64,000 bases of DNA from Pseudomonas sp. 7SR1 (GCF_900156465.1 NZ_LT707064.1:1958001-2022000), one strand, 5' to 3'. Counted from the stretch's first letter, positions 15,901-24,718 are shown. A program made the numbers and translations. Notes: generated by a model not told the origin, from the sequence alone.

Positions 15901-18858
15901 CTGGCGGTCAGCGATGAGTTTTTCCAGGAAGCTCAACGGGCTCATGAGGCATTGATCGACATGCTCGACGAGTTGGCCGCCGGGCAGCACGTCCACCCGC
16001 AACCCGAGCGGGTGCAGGCCCTGCGTCGCTTGCTCGAAGCCGGCCTCGACCCGTCGGCCACGGGCCTGATCCGCAGCGATGGCAGCCGGACCCTGAGCAT
16101 CCGCGAACTGGGCGATGCGACGGCCGCCCTGGAGCGCGATGACGCGGCCATGGACGACGACATCACCTCGATCTTCCTCGAAGAGGCCCAGGACATCCTG
16201 GAAAGTGCCGCCCAGGCCCTGCAACGCTGGCTGTCCGACCCGGACAACGGCGCGCCACTGTCCTCGCTGCAACGGGACCTGCACACCCTCAAGGGCGGCG
16301 CCCGGATGGCCGATGTCCGGCCGGTGAGCGACCTGGCCCAGGAGCTGGAAAACCTTTACGAAGGGTTGGTGGACCGCCGCTACAGCTACAGTGAAGAGCT
16401 GGCGCAACTGCTCAACAGCAGCCATGAGCGCCTCGAGTTGCTGCTCGGGCAATTGCAGCAGGGCCAGGCGCTGGGCGACCCCGTTTCGTTGATCGATGCC
16501 ATCCGCAGGTTCCGCCAGGACAAGCCGAACGCCATCGAGTCGGGCGCAGCGATCCAGGGCGACGGCGCCCCTCATGATCCCGAATTGCTGGAGATCTTCC
16601 TCGAGGAGGGCTTCGATATCCTCGACAGCTCCGGCGCGGCGTTGCTGCGCTGGCAGGCCGAGCCGTCGAACCGCCAGGCCGTGGAAACCCTGCTGCGCGA
16701 CCTGCATACCCTCAAGGGTGGGGCGCGGATGGTGGAAATCGGTCCTATCGGCGATCTGGCGCACGAGCTGGAAAATCTCTATGAAGGCCTCTCGGCGGGC
16801 CTGCTGCAACCGACCCCGACGCTGTTCACACTGCTGCAAAGCAGCCATGACCGGCTGGCGCACATGCTCGACGCGGTGCGTGCCGGCCAGCCCTGCCCGC
16901 CGGCGGACCGGCTGATCGCACAGATCCAGGCGGTCAACCAGCCCCAGGAAAGCCCCGCGCCCGAAGCCACCGTCGCGCCGGTTCCTGCCCCGGTCCCGGT
17001 GCCAGCCAAGCCTGAGCCGGCTGCATCGGGCGAAGGTGCGGACATGGTCAAGGTCTCCGCCGAGCTGCTGGATGACCTGGTGAACCTGGCGGGGGAGGCG
17101 TCGATCTTCCGTGGCCGTATCGAACAGCAAGTCAATGACGCCCGCGTGGCCCTGGGCGAGATGGAAACCACCCTGGAGCGCATGCGCGACCAACTGCGGC
17201 GACTCGACACCGAAACCCAGGGGCGAATTCTCAGCCGCCAGCAGGTGGAAGCCGAGCGGCTGGGCTATGAGGAGTTCGATCCGTTGGAAATGGACCGTCA
17301 CTCCCAGCTGCAGCAGCTGTCCCGGGCGCTGTTCGAATCCACCTCGGACTTGCTCGACCTCAAGGAAACCCTCGACCGCAGCAATCACGACGCCGAGAAC
17401 CTGCTGCAGCAGCAGGGACGGATCAACACCCGGCTCCAGGAAGGTCTGATGCGCACGCGCATGGTGCCATTCGAGCGCATGCTGCCGCGCCTCAAGCGCA
17501 TCGTCCGGCAAGTGGCCCAGGAGCTGGGCAAGGACGTGGAGTTCGTAGTCGATAACGCCGAAGGCGAGATGGATCGCAATGTGCTGGAACGCATGGCTGC
17601 GCCGCTGGAGCATATGCTGCGCAACGCCGTCGACCACGGCCTGGAACCCGCCGATGTGCGCATCGCCGCGGGCAAGCCGGCGCGGGGACGCATCAGCCTC
17701 GACCTGTCCCGCGAGGGTGGCGACATCATATTCGACATCCGCGACGACGGTGCCGGCGTGCCCCTGGAAGCGGTGCGGCGCAAGGCGATCAAGCGTGGAC
17801 TGCTGGCGCCGGACAGCGACATCAGCGACCGGGATGTCTTACAGTTCATTCTCCAGCCGGGGTTCTCCACGGCGGAAAAAATCACCCAGATCTCCGGGCG
17901 CGGCGTCGGCATGGACGTGGTCCACGAAGAAGTCCGGCAACTGGGTGGCAGCATGGTCATCGACTCCACGCCGGGGCAGGGCGTGCATTTCCGCATCCGC
18001 CTGCCCTTTACCGTGGCGGTCAACCGGGCGCTGATGGTGCAGTGTCACGAAGACCAGTACGCGATCCCGTTGAACACCATCGAAAGCATCGTTCGGGTGC
18101 TGCCGGCCGAGCTGGATGCCTATTATCAACTCGACCCGCCGGTGTACACCTACGCCGGCCAGCGACATGAACTGTGTTACCTGGGCGAACTGTTGAAGAC
18201 CGGTCCCAGGCCGAAATTACTGGGGCAGAGCCAACCCTTGCCCCTGCTGTTGATGCAATGCAACGAGCGGCATGTGGCGGTGCAGGTGGACGCCACCCTC
18301 GGCACCCGGGAAATCGTGGTCAAGAGCCTCGGCCCGCAGTTCTCGGCGGTGCAGGGATTGTCCGGGGCGACGATCCTGGGGGACGGCCGCGTTGTGCTGA
18401 TCCTGGACCTGCTGGCGCCGATCCGCGCCTTGTCCCATCAGGTGGCGCGTCGCCCGGTATCTGAAGCCGAGGGCGAGCATCAGCGGCCGTTACTGGTGCT
18501 GGTGGTGGACGACTCGGTGACGGTCCGCAAGGTCACCAGCCGCCTGCTGGAGCGCCATGGCATGCACGTCCTGACCGCCAAGGACGGGGTGGATGCCATG
18601 GCGCTGTTGGCCGAGCATTCGCCGGACCTGATGCTGCTGGACATCGAGATGCCACGCATGGACGGCTTTGAAGTCGCTGCCCAGGTGCGCAACGACCCTC
18701 GCCTGGCACACCTGCCCATCATCATGATCACTTCCCGCACCGGCCAGAAACACCGCGATCGCGCCATGGCCCTCGGCGTCAACGATTACCTGGGCAAGCC
18801 GTACCAGGAGTCGGTCCTGCTGGACAGCATCGCGCATTGGAGCAAAACCCATGCATGA
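12955..18858 (+). CDS. chpA: ChpA, hybrid CheA-type kinase with multiple phosphotransfer domains
   Basis: 1967 residues from the ATG at 12955 (MGDRHDYVALEWVKGEIAETL). The N-terminal half holds serial Hpt-like helical bundles. Four keep the HTLKG phospho-histidine motif, at about His670, His808, His1110 and His1251. One bundle has TTLGEG with Thr950 at that place, and the earliest bundles lack the motif. Then come a Pro-rich linker (about 1330-1360), the dimerisation helices, the HATPase_c domain (HMLRNAVDHGLEP; DDGAGVP; GRGVGMDVV), a CheW domain, and a C-terminal receiver domain with Asp1896 in LLDIEMPRMDG. It phosphorylates PilG and PilH. The architecture agrees with P. aeruginosa ChpA, which also has Thr and Ser variants. 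Confidence 0.97.
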   Translation: MGDRHDYVALEWVKGEIAETLKQAHLALNRLVEDPQASDALGQCLACIHQVHGGLQMVEFYGAALLAEEMEQLCAALRDNLIAHRDEAISLLSQALGQLPMYLDRVQSARRDLPLVVLPLINDLRSARGEGLLSETSLFSPELPEIAPLSEAALKRLEPPELPNTLRKLRQTLQMALVGLLREQDDATHLGYLTKVFHRLEGLCAGAPLNALWQVASALVEGMRDGRIANSPALRSLFKEADKELKRLLEQGMPGINQPAPPHLLKSLLFYIAKAEHPSGQMQIMKERYSLDDALPDSAMVDEERARLAGPDRDAMRSVLTALCEELVRVKERLDLFVRSDRQHASELDSLLAPLRQIADTLAVLGFGQPRKVIIDQLAVVLSLAQGQREPDDATLMDVAGALLYVEATLAGMVGTVEPESPEDNHLPTTDLTQIHQIVIKEAHTCLQQAKDMIVDYIEADWNSEQLQALPALLTQVRGALAMIPLGRAAGLVEACNGFIRDHLLLERAQPGWEELDHLADVISGLEYYLERLSEDPQNPGESLLDEVERSLAALGYFPDEARVPLLDDVLSPNEAQLMQDLQELDDPQTVQSLAEVLASPVSAVNPPARSTPGSLLPPPMDEHPVDDELREVFLEEAEEVLDVLREYLPRWTARPDDHGALGELRRAFHTLKGSGRMVRALVLGELAWAVENLLNRVLERSVEPGSSVQQLIDDTVRLLPALVAEFAAHRQRQRDDVDRLAARAHALARGSDEEDEDERDVTALDPLLLKIFDNEAQGHLASLQRFLDQAAEHLPLQAGDELQRALHTLKGSAFMAGVLPIAELAGAMDQLAREYRAHLIALDLDEVECLLEAEGLLRVGLRQLQSDPLAPIPGAEDLIQRTQALLAERLQAALDAPDKGLRPKRDPQLINDFLAQGMDILLDAESLLQRWQEHPGQGLELSALLDELTTLGEGAHLAELHSMDELCEALLDLYGAVEESSLAVSDEFFQEAQRAHEALIDMLDELAAGQHVHPQPERVQALRRLLEAGLDPSATGLIRSDGSRTLSIRELGDATAALERDDAAMDDDITSIFLEEAQDILESAAQALQRWLSDPDNGAPLSSLQRDLHTLKGGARMADVRPVSDLAQELENLYEGLVDRRYSYSEELAQLLNSSHERLELLLGQLQQGQALGDPVSLIDAIRRFRQDKPNAIESGAAIQGDGAPHDPELLEIFLEEGFDILDSSGAALLRWQAEPSNRQAVETLLRDLHTLKGGARMVEIGPIGDLAHELENLYEGLSAGLLQPTPTLFTLLQSSHDRLAHMLDAVRAGQPCPPADRLIAQIQAVNQPQESPAPEATVAPVPAPVPVPAKPEPAASGEGADMVKVSAELLDDLVNLAGEASIFRGRIEQQVNDARVALGEMETTLERMRDQLRRLDTETQGRILSRQQVEAERLGYEEFDPLEMDRHSQLQQLSRALFESTSDLLDLKETLDRSNHDAENLLQQQGRINTRLQEGLMRTRMVPFERMLPRLKRIVRQVAQELGKDVEFVVDNAEGEMDRNVLERMAAPLEHMLRNAVDHGLEPADVRIAAGKPARGRISLDLSREGGDIIFDIRDDGAGVPLEAVRRKAIKRGLLAPDSDISDRDVLQFILQPGFSTAEKITQISGRGVGMDVVHEEVRQLGGSMVIDSTPGQGVHFRIRLPFTVAVNRALMVQCHEDQYAIPLNTIESIVRVLPAELDAYYQLDPPVYTYAGQRHELCYLGELLKTGPRPKLLGQSQPLPLLLMQCNERHVAVQVDATLGTREIVVKSLGPQFSAVQGLSGATILGDGRVVLILDLLAPIRALSHQVARRPVSEAEGEHQRPLLVLVVDDSVTVRKVTSRLLERHGMHVLTAKDGVDAMALLAEHSPDLMLLDIEMPRMDGFEVAAQVRNDPRLAHLPIIMITSRTGQKHRDRAMALGVNDYLGKPYQESVLLDSIAHWSKTHA

Positions 18859-19312
18859 GCACCTGACCCGCTACCTCACCGGGTTGCTGCTGCCCCTGGC
18901 CGACCGTCACCTGATCCTGCCCAACGTGGCCGTGGCCGAGCTGATCGACTACCAGAGCAGCGCCTTCGATATGGATACCCCGCCGTGGTTCCTGGGCTGG
19001 GTGAGCTGGCGCGAACGGCAGATCCCGCTACTGAGCTTCGAATCGGCCTGCGGCCAGAAAACCGTGATCGGCGAGCGCGCGCGCATCGTCGTCCTCAACG
19101 CCCTGGGCGGACGGCCGGAGTTGAGGTTCATTGCGCTGTTGGTGCAGGGCATCCCGCGCTCCTACAAGCTCGACAGCCAGCTGAGCTATGTCGACGTGCC
19201 GCTGTGCGGTTTGGAGCAGGCGGCGGTGCAAGTGGGCGAACATGTGGCGAAGGTGCCGGATTTGTTGGCGTTGGAGGAGTTGGTGGTGGCTGCGGGATTG
19301 GTGAAAGCCTGA
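18851..19312 (+). CDS. chpC: ChpC, second CheW-like protein of the Pil-Chp system
   Basis: 153 residues; the start overlaps the chpA end by 8 bp. A compact CheW-like fold is suggested by HLILPNVAVAELIDY, the W-rich loop WFLGWVSWRERQIPLLSFE (where CheW proteins have N-L-R-G-x-x-x-P), ARIVVLNALGG and FIALLVQGIPRSYKL. In P. aeruginosa ChpC is a minor coupling protein thought to link other receptors to ChpA. The pil-chp genes end here; chpB, chpD and chpE are not present. Confidence 0.92.
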   Translation: MHEHLTRYLTGLLLPLADRHLILPNVAVAELIDYQSSAFDMDTPPWFLGWVSWRERQIPLLSFESACGQKTVIGERARIVVLNALGGRPELRFIALLVQGIPRSYKLDSQLSYVDVPLCGLEQAAVQVGEHVAKVPDLLALEELVVAAGLVKA

Positions 19313-19397
19313 ATCCGCTAAACCATGAAGTAGTCATCCGCTGTTAGATCGGACCACCGGCATCCTGTGGCAAAGGGAGCTTGCTCCCGTTATCCAA

Positions 19398-19491
19398 TTG
19401 TAGGAGCGAGCTTGCTCGCGATGGCGGCAGAACAGTCAGCATTGATGTTGCCTGACACGCCGCCATCGCGAGCCTGCTCGCTCCCGCATGG
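19398..19491. repeat. REP inverted pair downstream of chpC
   Basis: TAGGAGCGAGCTTGCTCGCG followed after about 45 bp by CGCGAGCCTGCTCGCTCCC. A shorter relative, TGTGGCAAAGGGAGCTTGCT, lies just before at 19369-19388. This occupies much of the 299-bp gap between chpC and mdcA. Confidence 0.8.
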
Positions 19492-19512
19492 AACTGGGTT
19501 CGTTTTTCTTAC

Positions 19513-19531
19513 CGTTACTCCAACCGTAACG
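19513..19531 (+). promoter_or_regulatory. Candidate MdcR (LysR-type) operator upstream of mdcA
   Basis: CGTTACTCCAACCGTAACG is a 6-bp perfect inverted repeat with a 7-bp spacer, and it contains the T-N11-A core typical of LysR-family sites. Its centre is about 90 bp before the mdcA ATG, a usual position for a LysR activation site. Assignment to MdcR rests on position only. Confidence 0.5.
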
Positions 19532-19611
19532 ATCCGGCGCTGAGCTTGATTGATGCATCTGCCACGACGCTCCTAATGTGACCCCCACGACAGCGAACCC
19601 GTGGAGTGGTC

Positions 19612-21282
19612 ATGACAACAACAATATCCCCCGACTCGCGCTGGACGCGGCGGCGCGGCGAAAAGCAGCGGCGTCTCGAGCTGGTGAAGGGGCTTGCCGA
19701 CGGTGTGGTGTTGCCCACCGACAAAATCGTCGCGGCGCTGGAGGCGTTGATCCTGCCGGGCGATCGCGTGGTACTGGAGGGCAATAACCAGAAGCAGGCG
19801 GACTTTCTGTCGCGCTCTCTGGCCAGAGTCGATCCGGCGAAGCTGCACGACCTGCACATGATCATGCCCAGCGTCGGCCGTTCCGAGCACCTCGATCTGT
19901 TCGAACGAGGTATCGCCCGAAAGCTGGATTTCTCCTTCGCCGGCACCCAGAGCCTGCGCATCAGCCAGTTGCTGGAAGACGGCCTGCTGGAAATCGGCGC
20001 CATCCACACCTACATCGAGCTGTATGCGCGACTGGTGGTGGACCTGATCCCCAACGTGGTGCTCTCGGCCGGTTTCATGGCTGACCGCGCCGGCAATATC
20101 TACACCGGCCCCAGCACCGAAGACACCCCGGCATTGATCGAGCCGGCGGCCTTCAGCGACGGCATTGTCATTGTCCAGGTCAACCAGTTGGTGGACGACG
20201 TCAGCGACCTGCCGCGAGTCGATATCCCGGCGTCCTGGGTCGATTTTGTGGTGGTGGCCGACAAGCCGTTCTACATCGAGCCGCTGTTCACCCGCGACCC
20301 ACGGCACATCAAGCCTGTTCATGTGTTGATGGCGATGATGGCGATCCGTGGCATCTATGAAAAACACAACGTCCAGTCCCTCAACCACGGCATCGGTTTC
20401 AACACCGCCGCCATCGAACTGATCCTGCCGACCTACGGCGAGTCCCTCGGCCTGAAGGGCAAGATCTGCCGTAACTGGACCCTCAATCCTCACCCCACCC
20501 TGATTCCGGCCATCGAAAGCGGTTGGGTCGAAAGCGTGCATTGCTTCGGCACCGAGCTGGGCATGGAAAACTATATCGCTGCGCGACCGGATGTGTTCTT
20601 CACCGGCCACGACGGCTCGCTGCGTTCCAACCGCATGGTCTGCCAACTGGCCGGGCAATACGCGGTGGACCTGTTCATCGGCGCGACGCTGCAAGTGGAC
20701 GGCGACGGCCATTCCTCAACGGTGACCCGCGGCCGGTTGGCCGGGTTCGGTGGTGCGCCGAACATGGGCCATGATCCGCGTGGTCGCCGCCACGGCACGC
20801 CGGCCTGGCTCGATATGCGCCACGGCGATGGCGAGGCACCGTTGCTCGAACGTGGCAAGAAACTGGTGGTGCAGATGGTCGAGACGTTCCAGGAGGGCGG
20901 CAAGCCGACCTTCGTCGAGACCCTGGACGCGGTGGACGTGGCGAAGAAAGCCGGCATGCCTCTGGCGCCGATCATGATCTATGGCGATGACGTGACCCAT
21001 CTGCTCACCGAAGAAGGCATCGCCTACCTGTACAAGGCTCGCTCCCTGCAAGAGCGTCAGGCGATGATCGCAGCCGTGGCCGGGGTCACCGCCATCGGCC
21101 TGCGCCACGACCCGAAAGACACCGCGCGCCTGCGTCGCGAAGGGTTGGTCGCCTTGCCCGAAGACCTCGGCATCCGTCGCACCGACGCCACCCGCGAGTT
21201 GCTCGCAGCCAAGAGCGTGGCCGACCTGGTGCAATGGTCCGGTGGCCTCTACAACCCGCCCGCCAAGTTCAGGAGCTGGTAA
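19612..21282 (+). CDS. mdcA: Malonate decarboxylase alpha subunit (acetyl-ACP:malonate ACP transferase)
   Basis: 556 residues from the ATG at 19612, preceded by GTGGAG. It exchanges acetate for malonate on the special acyl carrier protein MdcC, the first step of the decarboxylation cycle. Recognisable blocks are GDRVVLEGNNQKQADFLSRSL near the N-terminus, NVVLSAGFMADRAGNIYTGPSTEDTP, and the C-terminal GFGGAPNMGHDPRGRRHGTPAW. The length equals that of known MdcA. The stop TAA directly abuts the mdcB start, so the operon begins here and runs to madM. Confidence 0.96.
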   Translation: MTTTISPDSRWTRRRGEKQRRLELVKGLADGVVLPTDKIVAALEALILPGDRVVLEGNNQKQADFLSRSLARVDPAKLHDLHMIMPSVGRSEHLDLFERGIARKLDFSFAGTQSLRISQLLEDGLLEIGAIHTYIELYARLVVDLIPNVVLSAGFMADRAGNIYTGPSTEDTPALIEPAAFSDGIVIVQVNQLVDDVSDLPRVDIPASWVDFVVVADKPFYIEPLFTRDPRHIKPVHVLMAMMAIRGIYEKHNVQSLNHGIGFNTAAIELILPTYGESLGLKGKICRNWTLNPHPTLIPAIESGWVESVHCFGTELGMENYIAARPDVFFTGHDGSLRSNRMVCQLAGQYAVDLFIGATLQVDGDGHSSTVTRGRLAGFGGAPNMGHDPRGRRHGTPAWLDMRHGDGEAPLLERGKKLVVQMVETFQEGGKPTFVETLDAVDVAKKAGMPLAPIMIYGDDVTHLLTEEGIAYLYKARSLQERQAMIAAVAGVTAIGLRHDPKDTARLRREGLVALPEDLGIRRTDATRELLAAKSVADLVQWSGGLYNPPAKFRSW

Positions 21283-22158
21283 ATGCACGCACTCGACTGG
21301 CAACCCAAGACACTTTCGCTACCTGAGCGTCTTGCCGATCTGGCGGTGGACGCGCTGATCGACGAGGCCGACCTGTCACCCAAGCCGGCCCTGGTGGATC
21401 GGCGCGGCAATGGCGCCCATACCGATCTGCACCTGGGGATGATGCATGCTTCGGCGCTGTCGCTGTGGCCGTTCTTCAAGGAAATGGCCGAAGCCGCCAT
21501 CGATTGCGGCGAGGTCGGCCTTAACCTGCGCGAAGCCCTCGGGCAGATCGGGCGGGACGGTGAAACGGCGATGCTCGCCACCACGGGCGGCGTGAACACC
21601 CATCGTGGCGCGATCTGGGCCTTGGGCCTGTTGGTCGCTGCGACGGCGCTGGAGCCCGGTTCCAATGGGCCGGGCGCAGTCACGCTCAGGGCCGCCCGCC
21701 TGGCCTTGCTCGACGATCGCTACGCGCCCAGGCCGTTGAGCCATGGTGCTCAAGTAGCCCAGCGCTACGGCGTGCGCGGGGCTCGGGAGGAGGCGCAACT
21801 GGCTTTCCCAGCCGTCACTGGCCTGGGCCTGCCGCAACTCAAGCGCAGTCGCGCAGCAGGAACCGGCGAGCAGAACGCCCGGCTCGATGCCTTGCTGGCG
21901 ATCATGACCACCCTGGCCGACACCTGCGTGCTCTATCGCGCTGGCGAGTCGGGCCTGCGGGCCATGCAGCAGGGTGCCCGGGCGGTGCTCGATGCCGGGG
22001 GCAGCGCGAGCCTGGGTGGCCGTCGCCAGTTGCATCGGCTGGATCAACAATTGATTGCGTTGAATGCCTCGCCGGGGGGCGCAGCGGACCTGCTGGCCGC
22101 CTGCCTGTTCCTTGACCGCATCGAGCGCGGCGATGGCTTCTACCGGGGAGTGTGCTGA
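21283..22158 (+). CDS. mdcB: Triphosphoribosyl-dephospho-CoA synthase (CitG family)
   Basis: 291 residues starting [20 protein letters not shown]. It makes 2'-(5''-triphosphoribosyl)-3'-dephospho-CoA from ATP and dephospho-CoA, the precursor of the MdcC prosthetic group. Family blocks: [46 protein letters not shown] and [18 protein letters not shown]. It starts directly after mdcA and its TGA overlaps the mdcC ATG by one base. Confidence 0.95.
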   Translation: MHALDWQPKTLSLPERLADLAVDALIDEADLSPKPALVDRRGNGAHTDLHLGMMHASALSLWPFFKEMAEAAIDCGEVGLNLREALGQIGRDGETAMLATTGGVNTHRGAIWALGLLVAATALEPGSNGPGAVTLRAARLALLDDRYAPRPLSHGAQVAQRYGVRGAREEAQLAFPAVTGLGLPQLKRSRAAGTGEQNARLDALLAIMTTLADTCVLYRAGESGLRAMQQGARAVLDAGGSASLGGRRQLHRLDQQLIALNASPGGAADLLAACLFLDRIERGDGFYRGVC

Positions 22159-22457
22159 TGGAAACCTTATCCTTTGAATTCCCCGCCGGGCAGCCGCCAC
22201 GGGGCCGTGCGCTGGTGGGCTGTGTCGGTTCCGGCGACTTGGAGGTGCTGATCGAGCCCGGGATGGCGGGCAAGTTGACCATCCAGGTGCAGACCTCGGT
22301 CAACGGTAGCGGGCAACGCTGGCAGCACCTGTTCGCTCGCATGTTCGACGGCCAGATGCCGCCAGCGATGACAATCGACATCCATGACTTCGGCGCGACG
22401 CCTGGTGTGGTACGCCTGCGCCTGGAACAGGGCTTCGAGGAGATCGGCCATGAGTGA
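22158..22457 (+). CDS. mdcC: Malonate decarboxylase acyl carrier protein (delta subunit)
   Basis: 99 residues from the ATG at 22158. The block VGCVGSGDLEVLIEP holds Ser25, which matches the serine carrying the phosphoribosyl-dephospho-CoA arm in MdcC/MadE proteins. Malonyl and acetyl groups ride on this arm during the cycle. It overlaps mdcB by 1 nt and mdcD by 8 nt, so the three are translated together. The citrate-lyase gamma subunit CitD is a relative, but the context fixes this as MdcC. Confidence 0.94.
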   Translation: METLSFEFPAGQPPRGRALVGCVGSGDLEVLIEPGMAGKLTIQVQTSVNGSGQRWQHLFARMFDGQMPPAMTIDIHDFGATPGVVRLRLEQGFEEIGHE

Positions 22458-23301
22458 CAGCGCAGCGTTGCTGAATAAACACAGTTTCGTCGAACTTGGT
22501 GCCCGGCAACGGGCCAAGGCCCTGCTCGATGACGGTACGTTCCGTGAACTGCTCGACCCGTTCCAGCGAATCATGTCGCCGTGGCTGCTGCGCCAGGGTG
22601 TGGTGCCGCAAAGCGACGATGGCGTGGTGATCGCCAAGGGTTGCCTCGATGGCCTGCCGGTGGTGATCGCCGCCATCGAAGGCGCGTTCCAGGGCGGCAG
22701 CCTCGGCGAGGTCGGCGGAGCGAAAATCGCCGGTGCGCTGGAGCTGGCGGCCGAAGACAACCGCAAGGGCATCCCGACTCGCGCGGTGCTGCTGCTGGAA
22801 ACCGGTGGCGTGCGTTTGCAGGAGGCCAACCTCGGGCTGGCTGCCATTGCCGAGATCCATTCGGCGATTGTCGACCTGCGCCAGTACCAGCCGGTGGTGG
22901 GTGTGGTGGCCGGCAGCGTCGGTTGTTTTGGCGGCATGTCCATCGCCGCCGGGTTGTGCAGCTACCTGCTCGTGACCCAGGAAGCGCGGCTGGGCCTCAA
23001 TGGCCCGCAAGTGATCGAGCAGGAAGCGGGGATCGATGAATACGACTCTCGCGACCGGCCGTTCATCTGGAGCCTGACCGGCGGCGAACAGCGTTTCGCC
23101 ACGGGCCTGGTAGACCGTTACGTGGCCGATGATGTGGCGCAGATTCGCCAGCAGGTCGGTCAGCTGCTGCACCTGGGAGTGCCCGCCGAATACCGCAGCG
23201 GCCAGGCCGAGCTGTTCCTGCAACGCCTGGCGCGGCTGGACACTGAAGTGCAAATCGAGCCGGCGGCGGTTCGTCAGCTGTATCAGGGAGAACGCCCATG
23301 A
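22450..23301 (+). CDS. mdcD: Malonyl-ACP decarboxylase beta subunit
   Basis: 283 residues from the ATG at 22450 (MSDSAALLNKHSFVELGARQRA). A crotonase/carboxyltransferase-like fold is indicated by IAAIEGAFQGGSLGEVGGAKI, RAVLLLETGGVRLQEANLG, VVAGSVGCFGGMSIAAGL and LGLNGPQVIEQEAGIDEYDS. Together with MdcE it decarboxylates malonyl-S-ACP to acetyl-S-ACP. Here the decarboxylase is of the cytosolic, biotin-independent type because no biotin carrier or membrane decarboxylase is encoded. Confidence 0.95.
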   Translation: MSDSAALLNKHSFVELGARQRAKALLDDGTFRELLDPFQRIMSPWLLRQGVVPQSDDGVVIAKGCLDGLPVVIAAIEGAFQGGSLGEVGGAKIAGALELAAEDNRKGIPTRAVLLLETGGVRLQEANLGLAAIAEIHSAIVDLRQYQPVVGVVAGSVGCFGGMSIAAGLCSYLLVTQEARLGLNGPQVIEQEAGIDEYDSRDRPFIWSLTGGEQRFATGLVDRYVADDVAQIRQQVGQLLHLGVPAEYRSGQAELFLQRLARLDTEVQIEPAAVRQLYQGERP

Positions 23302-24101
23302 GTTCGTATTCATTGAGAGGCTTGCGCTGGTTCGAGGCCCTGAGTGGCGGTGCCGAGCCGCTACAAGGCCTGCCTGCTTCATTGAAAGTGGCCGATGTCA
23401 GGCTGGCGGGGCATGACGTTCGCCTGCTGGCGGTGGTGGCCGATCCCGACAGTCGCTTTCCCCGTGCTCGCAGCGGTGAAGTCGGTTTGCTGGAGGGCTG
23501 GGGGCTGGCCAAGGCAGTGGATGACGCCATCGCCGCGGACCGCGATGCGTCCGGCAAGCGTGCCTTGGTCGCCATTGTCGACGTGCCCAGCCAGGCCTAT
23601 GGCCGGCGCGAAGAAGCCCTTGGCATTCATCAGGCCCTGGCGGGGGCGGCGGACAGCTATGCCCGTGCCCGGTTGGCCGGGCATCCGGTGATCGGCCTGC
23701 TGGTGGGCAAGGCAATGTCCGGAGCCTTCCTGGCCCACGGTTATCAGGCCAACCGGCTGATCGCCCTGCGCGATCCGGGGGTGATGGTCCATGCCATGGG
23801 CAAGGCATCCGCGGCGCGGGTGACGCTGCGCAGCGTCGAAGAGCTGGAAGCCCTGGCCGCCAGCGTGCCGCCTATGGCCTATGACATCGACAGCTACGCC
23901 AGCCTGGGGCTGTTATGGGAAACCCTGGAAGTCGAGCGTATCGAACAGCCATCGGCGGCCGATCTGGCGCGGGTGAGCGATTGCCTGCAGCAGGCGATCA
24001 ATGATCTTGCCGGTGCGCCTCGAGACTTGAGCAGCCGTCTGGGGGCGCCTCATCGGGCGGCCTCCAGTATGGTTCGCCAGTTGTTGAGAGCGCAGTGGTG
24101 A
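23298..24101 (+). CDS. mdcE: Malonyl-ACP decarboxylase gamma subunit
   Basis: 267 residues; ATGA overlap with mdcD. Partner of MdcD in decarboxylation, with the second carboxyltransferase-like half: LVAIVDVPSQAYGRREEALGIHQ, VIGLLVGKAMSGAFLAHGYQANRLIALRDPGVMVHAMGK. It forms the MdcDE heterodimer in the complex. The C-terminus runs into the mdcG start with a GTGA overlap. Confidence 0.95.
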   Translation: MSSYSLRGLRWFEALSGGAEPLQGLPASLKVADVRLAGHDVRLLAVVADPDSRFPRARSGEVGLLEGWGLAKAVDDAIAADRDASGKRALVAIVDVPSQAYGRREEALGIHQALAGAADSYARARLAGHPVIGLLVGKAMSGAFLAHGYQANRLIALRDPGVMVHAMGKASAARVTLRSVEELEALAASVPPMAYDIDSYASLGLLWETLEVERIEQPSAADLARVSDCLQQAINDLAGAPRDLSSRLGAPHRAASSMVRQLLRAQW

Positions 24102-24718
24102 GCCACCTCATGGCCCACGACCTGCTCTGGGGGATGACCCCGCAGCGGTTGCCTGCGGATGCACCAGCCTGGGTTGTCGAGATCCTGGGCCTCGGGCAGC
24201 CGGTGGTGGTGCGCAGGGCGACGAGCGCTGCGGGATACGTCGCGGTAGGCGTGCGCGGGCAATCCCGGGAGCAACGTTATGCCACGACGATGCCGGTGGC
24301 GGCGATCCAACGCCGGGTGCGCCCCGAGGACCTGTGTCACATCGAAAGCCGTCGCGACCTGCCTGCCTTGCAGGCACTGTCCCGACTGCGTCCGTTGCTC
24401 GACGCCAGCGGTTGGACCTGGGGCGTCGGTGGTAGCGCCGGGTTCGAGCTCGCCAGCGGCGTCGAGGCATTGCATGAGGGCAGCGACCTGGATTTGATCC
24501 TGCGCACACCAAGCCCCTTGGATCGCCTTCGGGCCAGGGAACTACTGGCGCAACTGGACGGCTCGGCATGCACCGTGGACATGCAATTGCAGACCCCCTG
24601 CGGTGCCGTCGCCTTGCGCGAATGGGCGGGCGTGTCGCGCCGGGTCTTGCTCAAGGACGACGTTCAGGCACGGCTGGTGAGCGATCCCTGGCAGTCGACG
24701 CGGGAGCAGGTCGCATGA
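24098..24718 (+). CDS. mdcG: Phosphoribosyl-dephospho-CoA transferase (holo-ACP synthase of malonate decarboxylase)
   Basis: About 206 residues. It attaches the prosthetic group made by MdcB to Ser25 of MdcC. The nucleotidyltransferase-like core WGVGGSAGFELASG followed by HEGSDLDLIL gives the GS...D-x-D pattern. The start could be GTG 24095, GTG 24098 or ATG 24110. I choose 24098 because GAGAG at 24086-24090 is well spaced and the codon forms a GTGA overlap with the mdcE stop. The stop overlaps mdcH (ATGA). Confidence 0.9.
   Translation: MSHLMAHDLLWGMTPQRLPADAPAWVVEILGLGQPVVVRRATSAAGYVAVGVRGQSREQRYATTMPVAAIQRRVRPEDLCHIESRRDLPALQALSRLRPLLDASGWTWGVGGSAGFELASGVEALHEGSDLDLILRTPSPLDRLRARELLAQLDGSACTVDMQLQTPCGAVALREWAGVSRRVLLKDDVQARLVSDPWQSTREQVA

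Noticed and set aside
15073..17637. An open frame of 854 codons antisense to chpA, and similar long antisense frames opposite tkt, rhlE, pyrC', ligB and the flavin oxidase
   Set aside because: They mirror the high-GC third-position codon pattern of the real genes, lack ribosome sites and give no recognisable protein blocks; the sense strands encode clear families.
22158..22457. mdcC as a citrate lyase gamma subunit (CitD)
   Set aside because: The surrounding mdcA-B-D-E-G-H genes and the length fix it as the malonate decarboxylase carrier protein.
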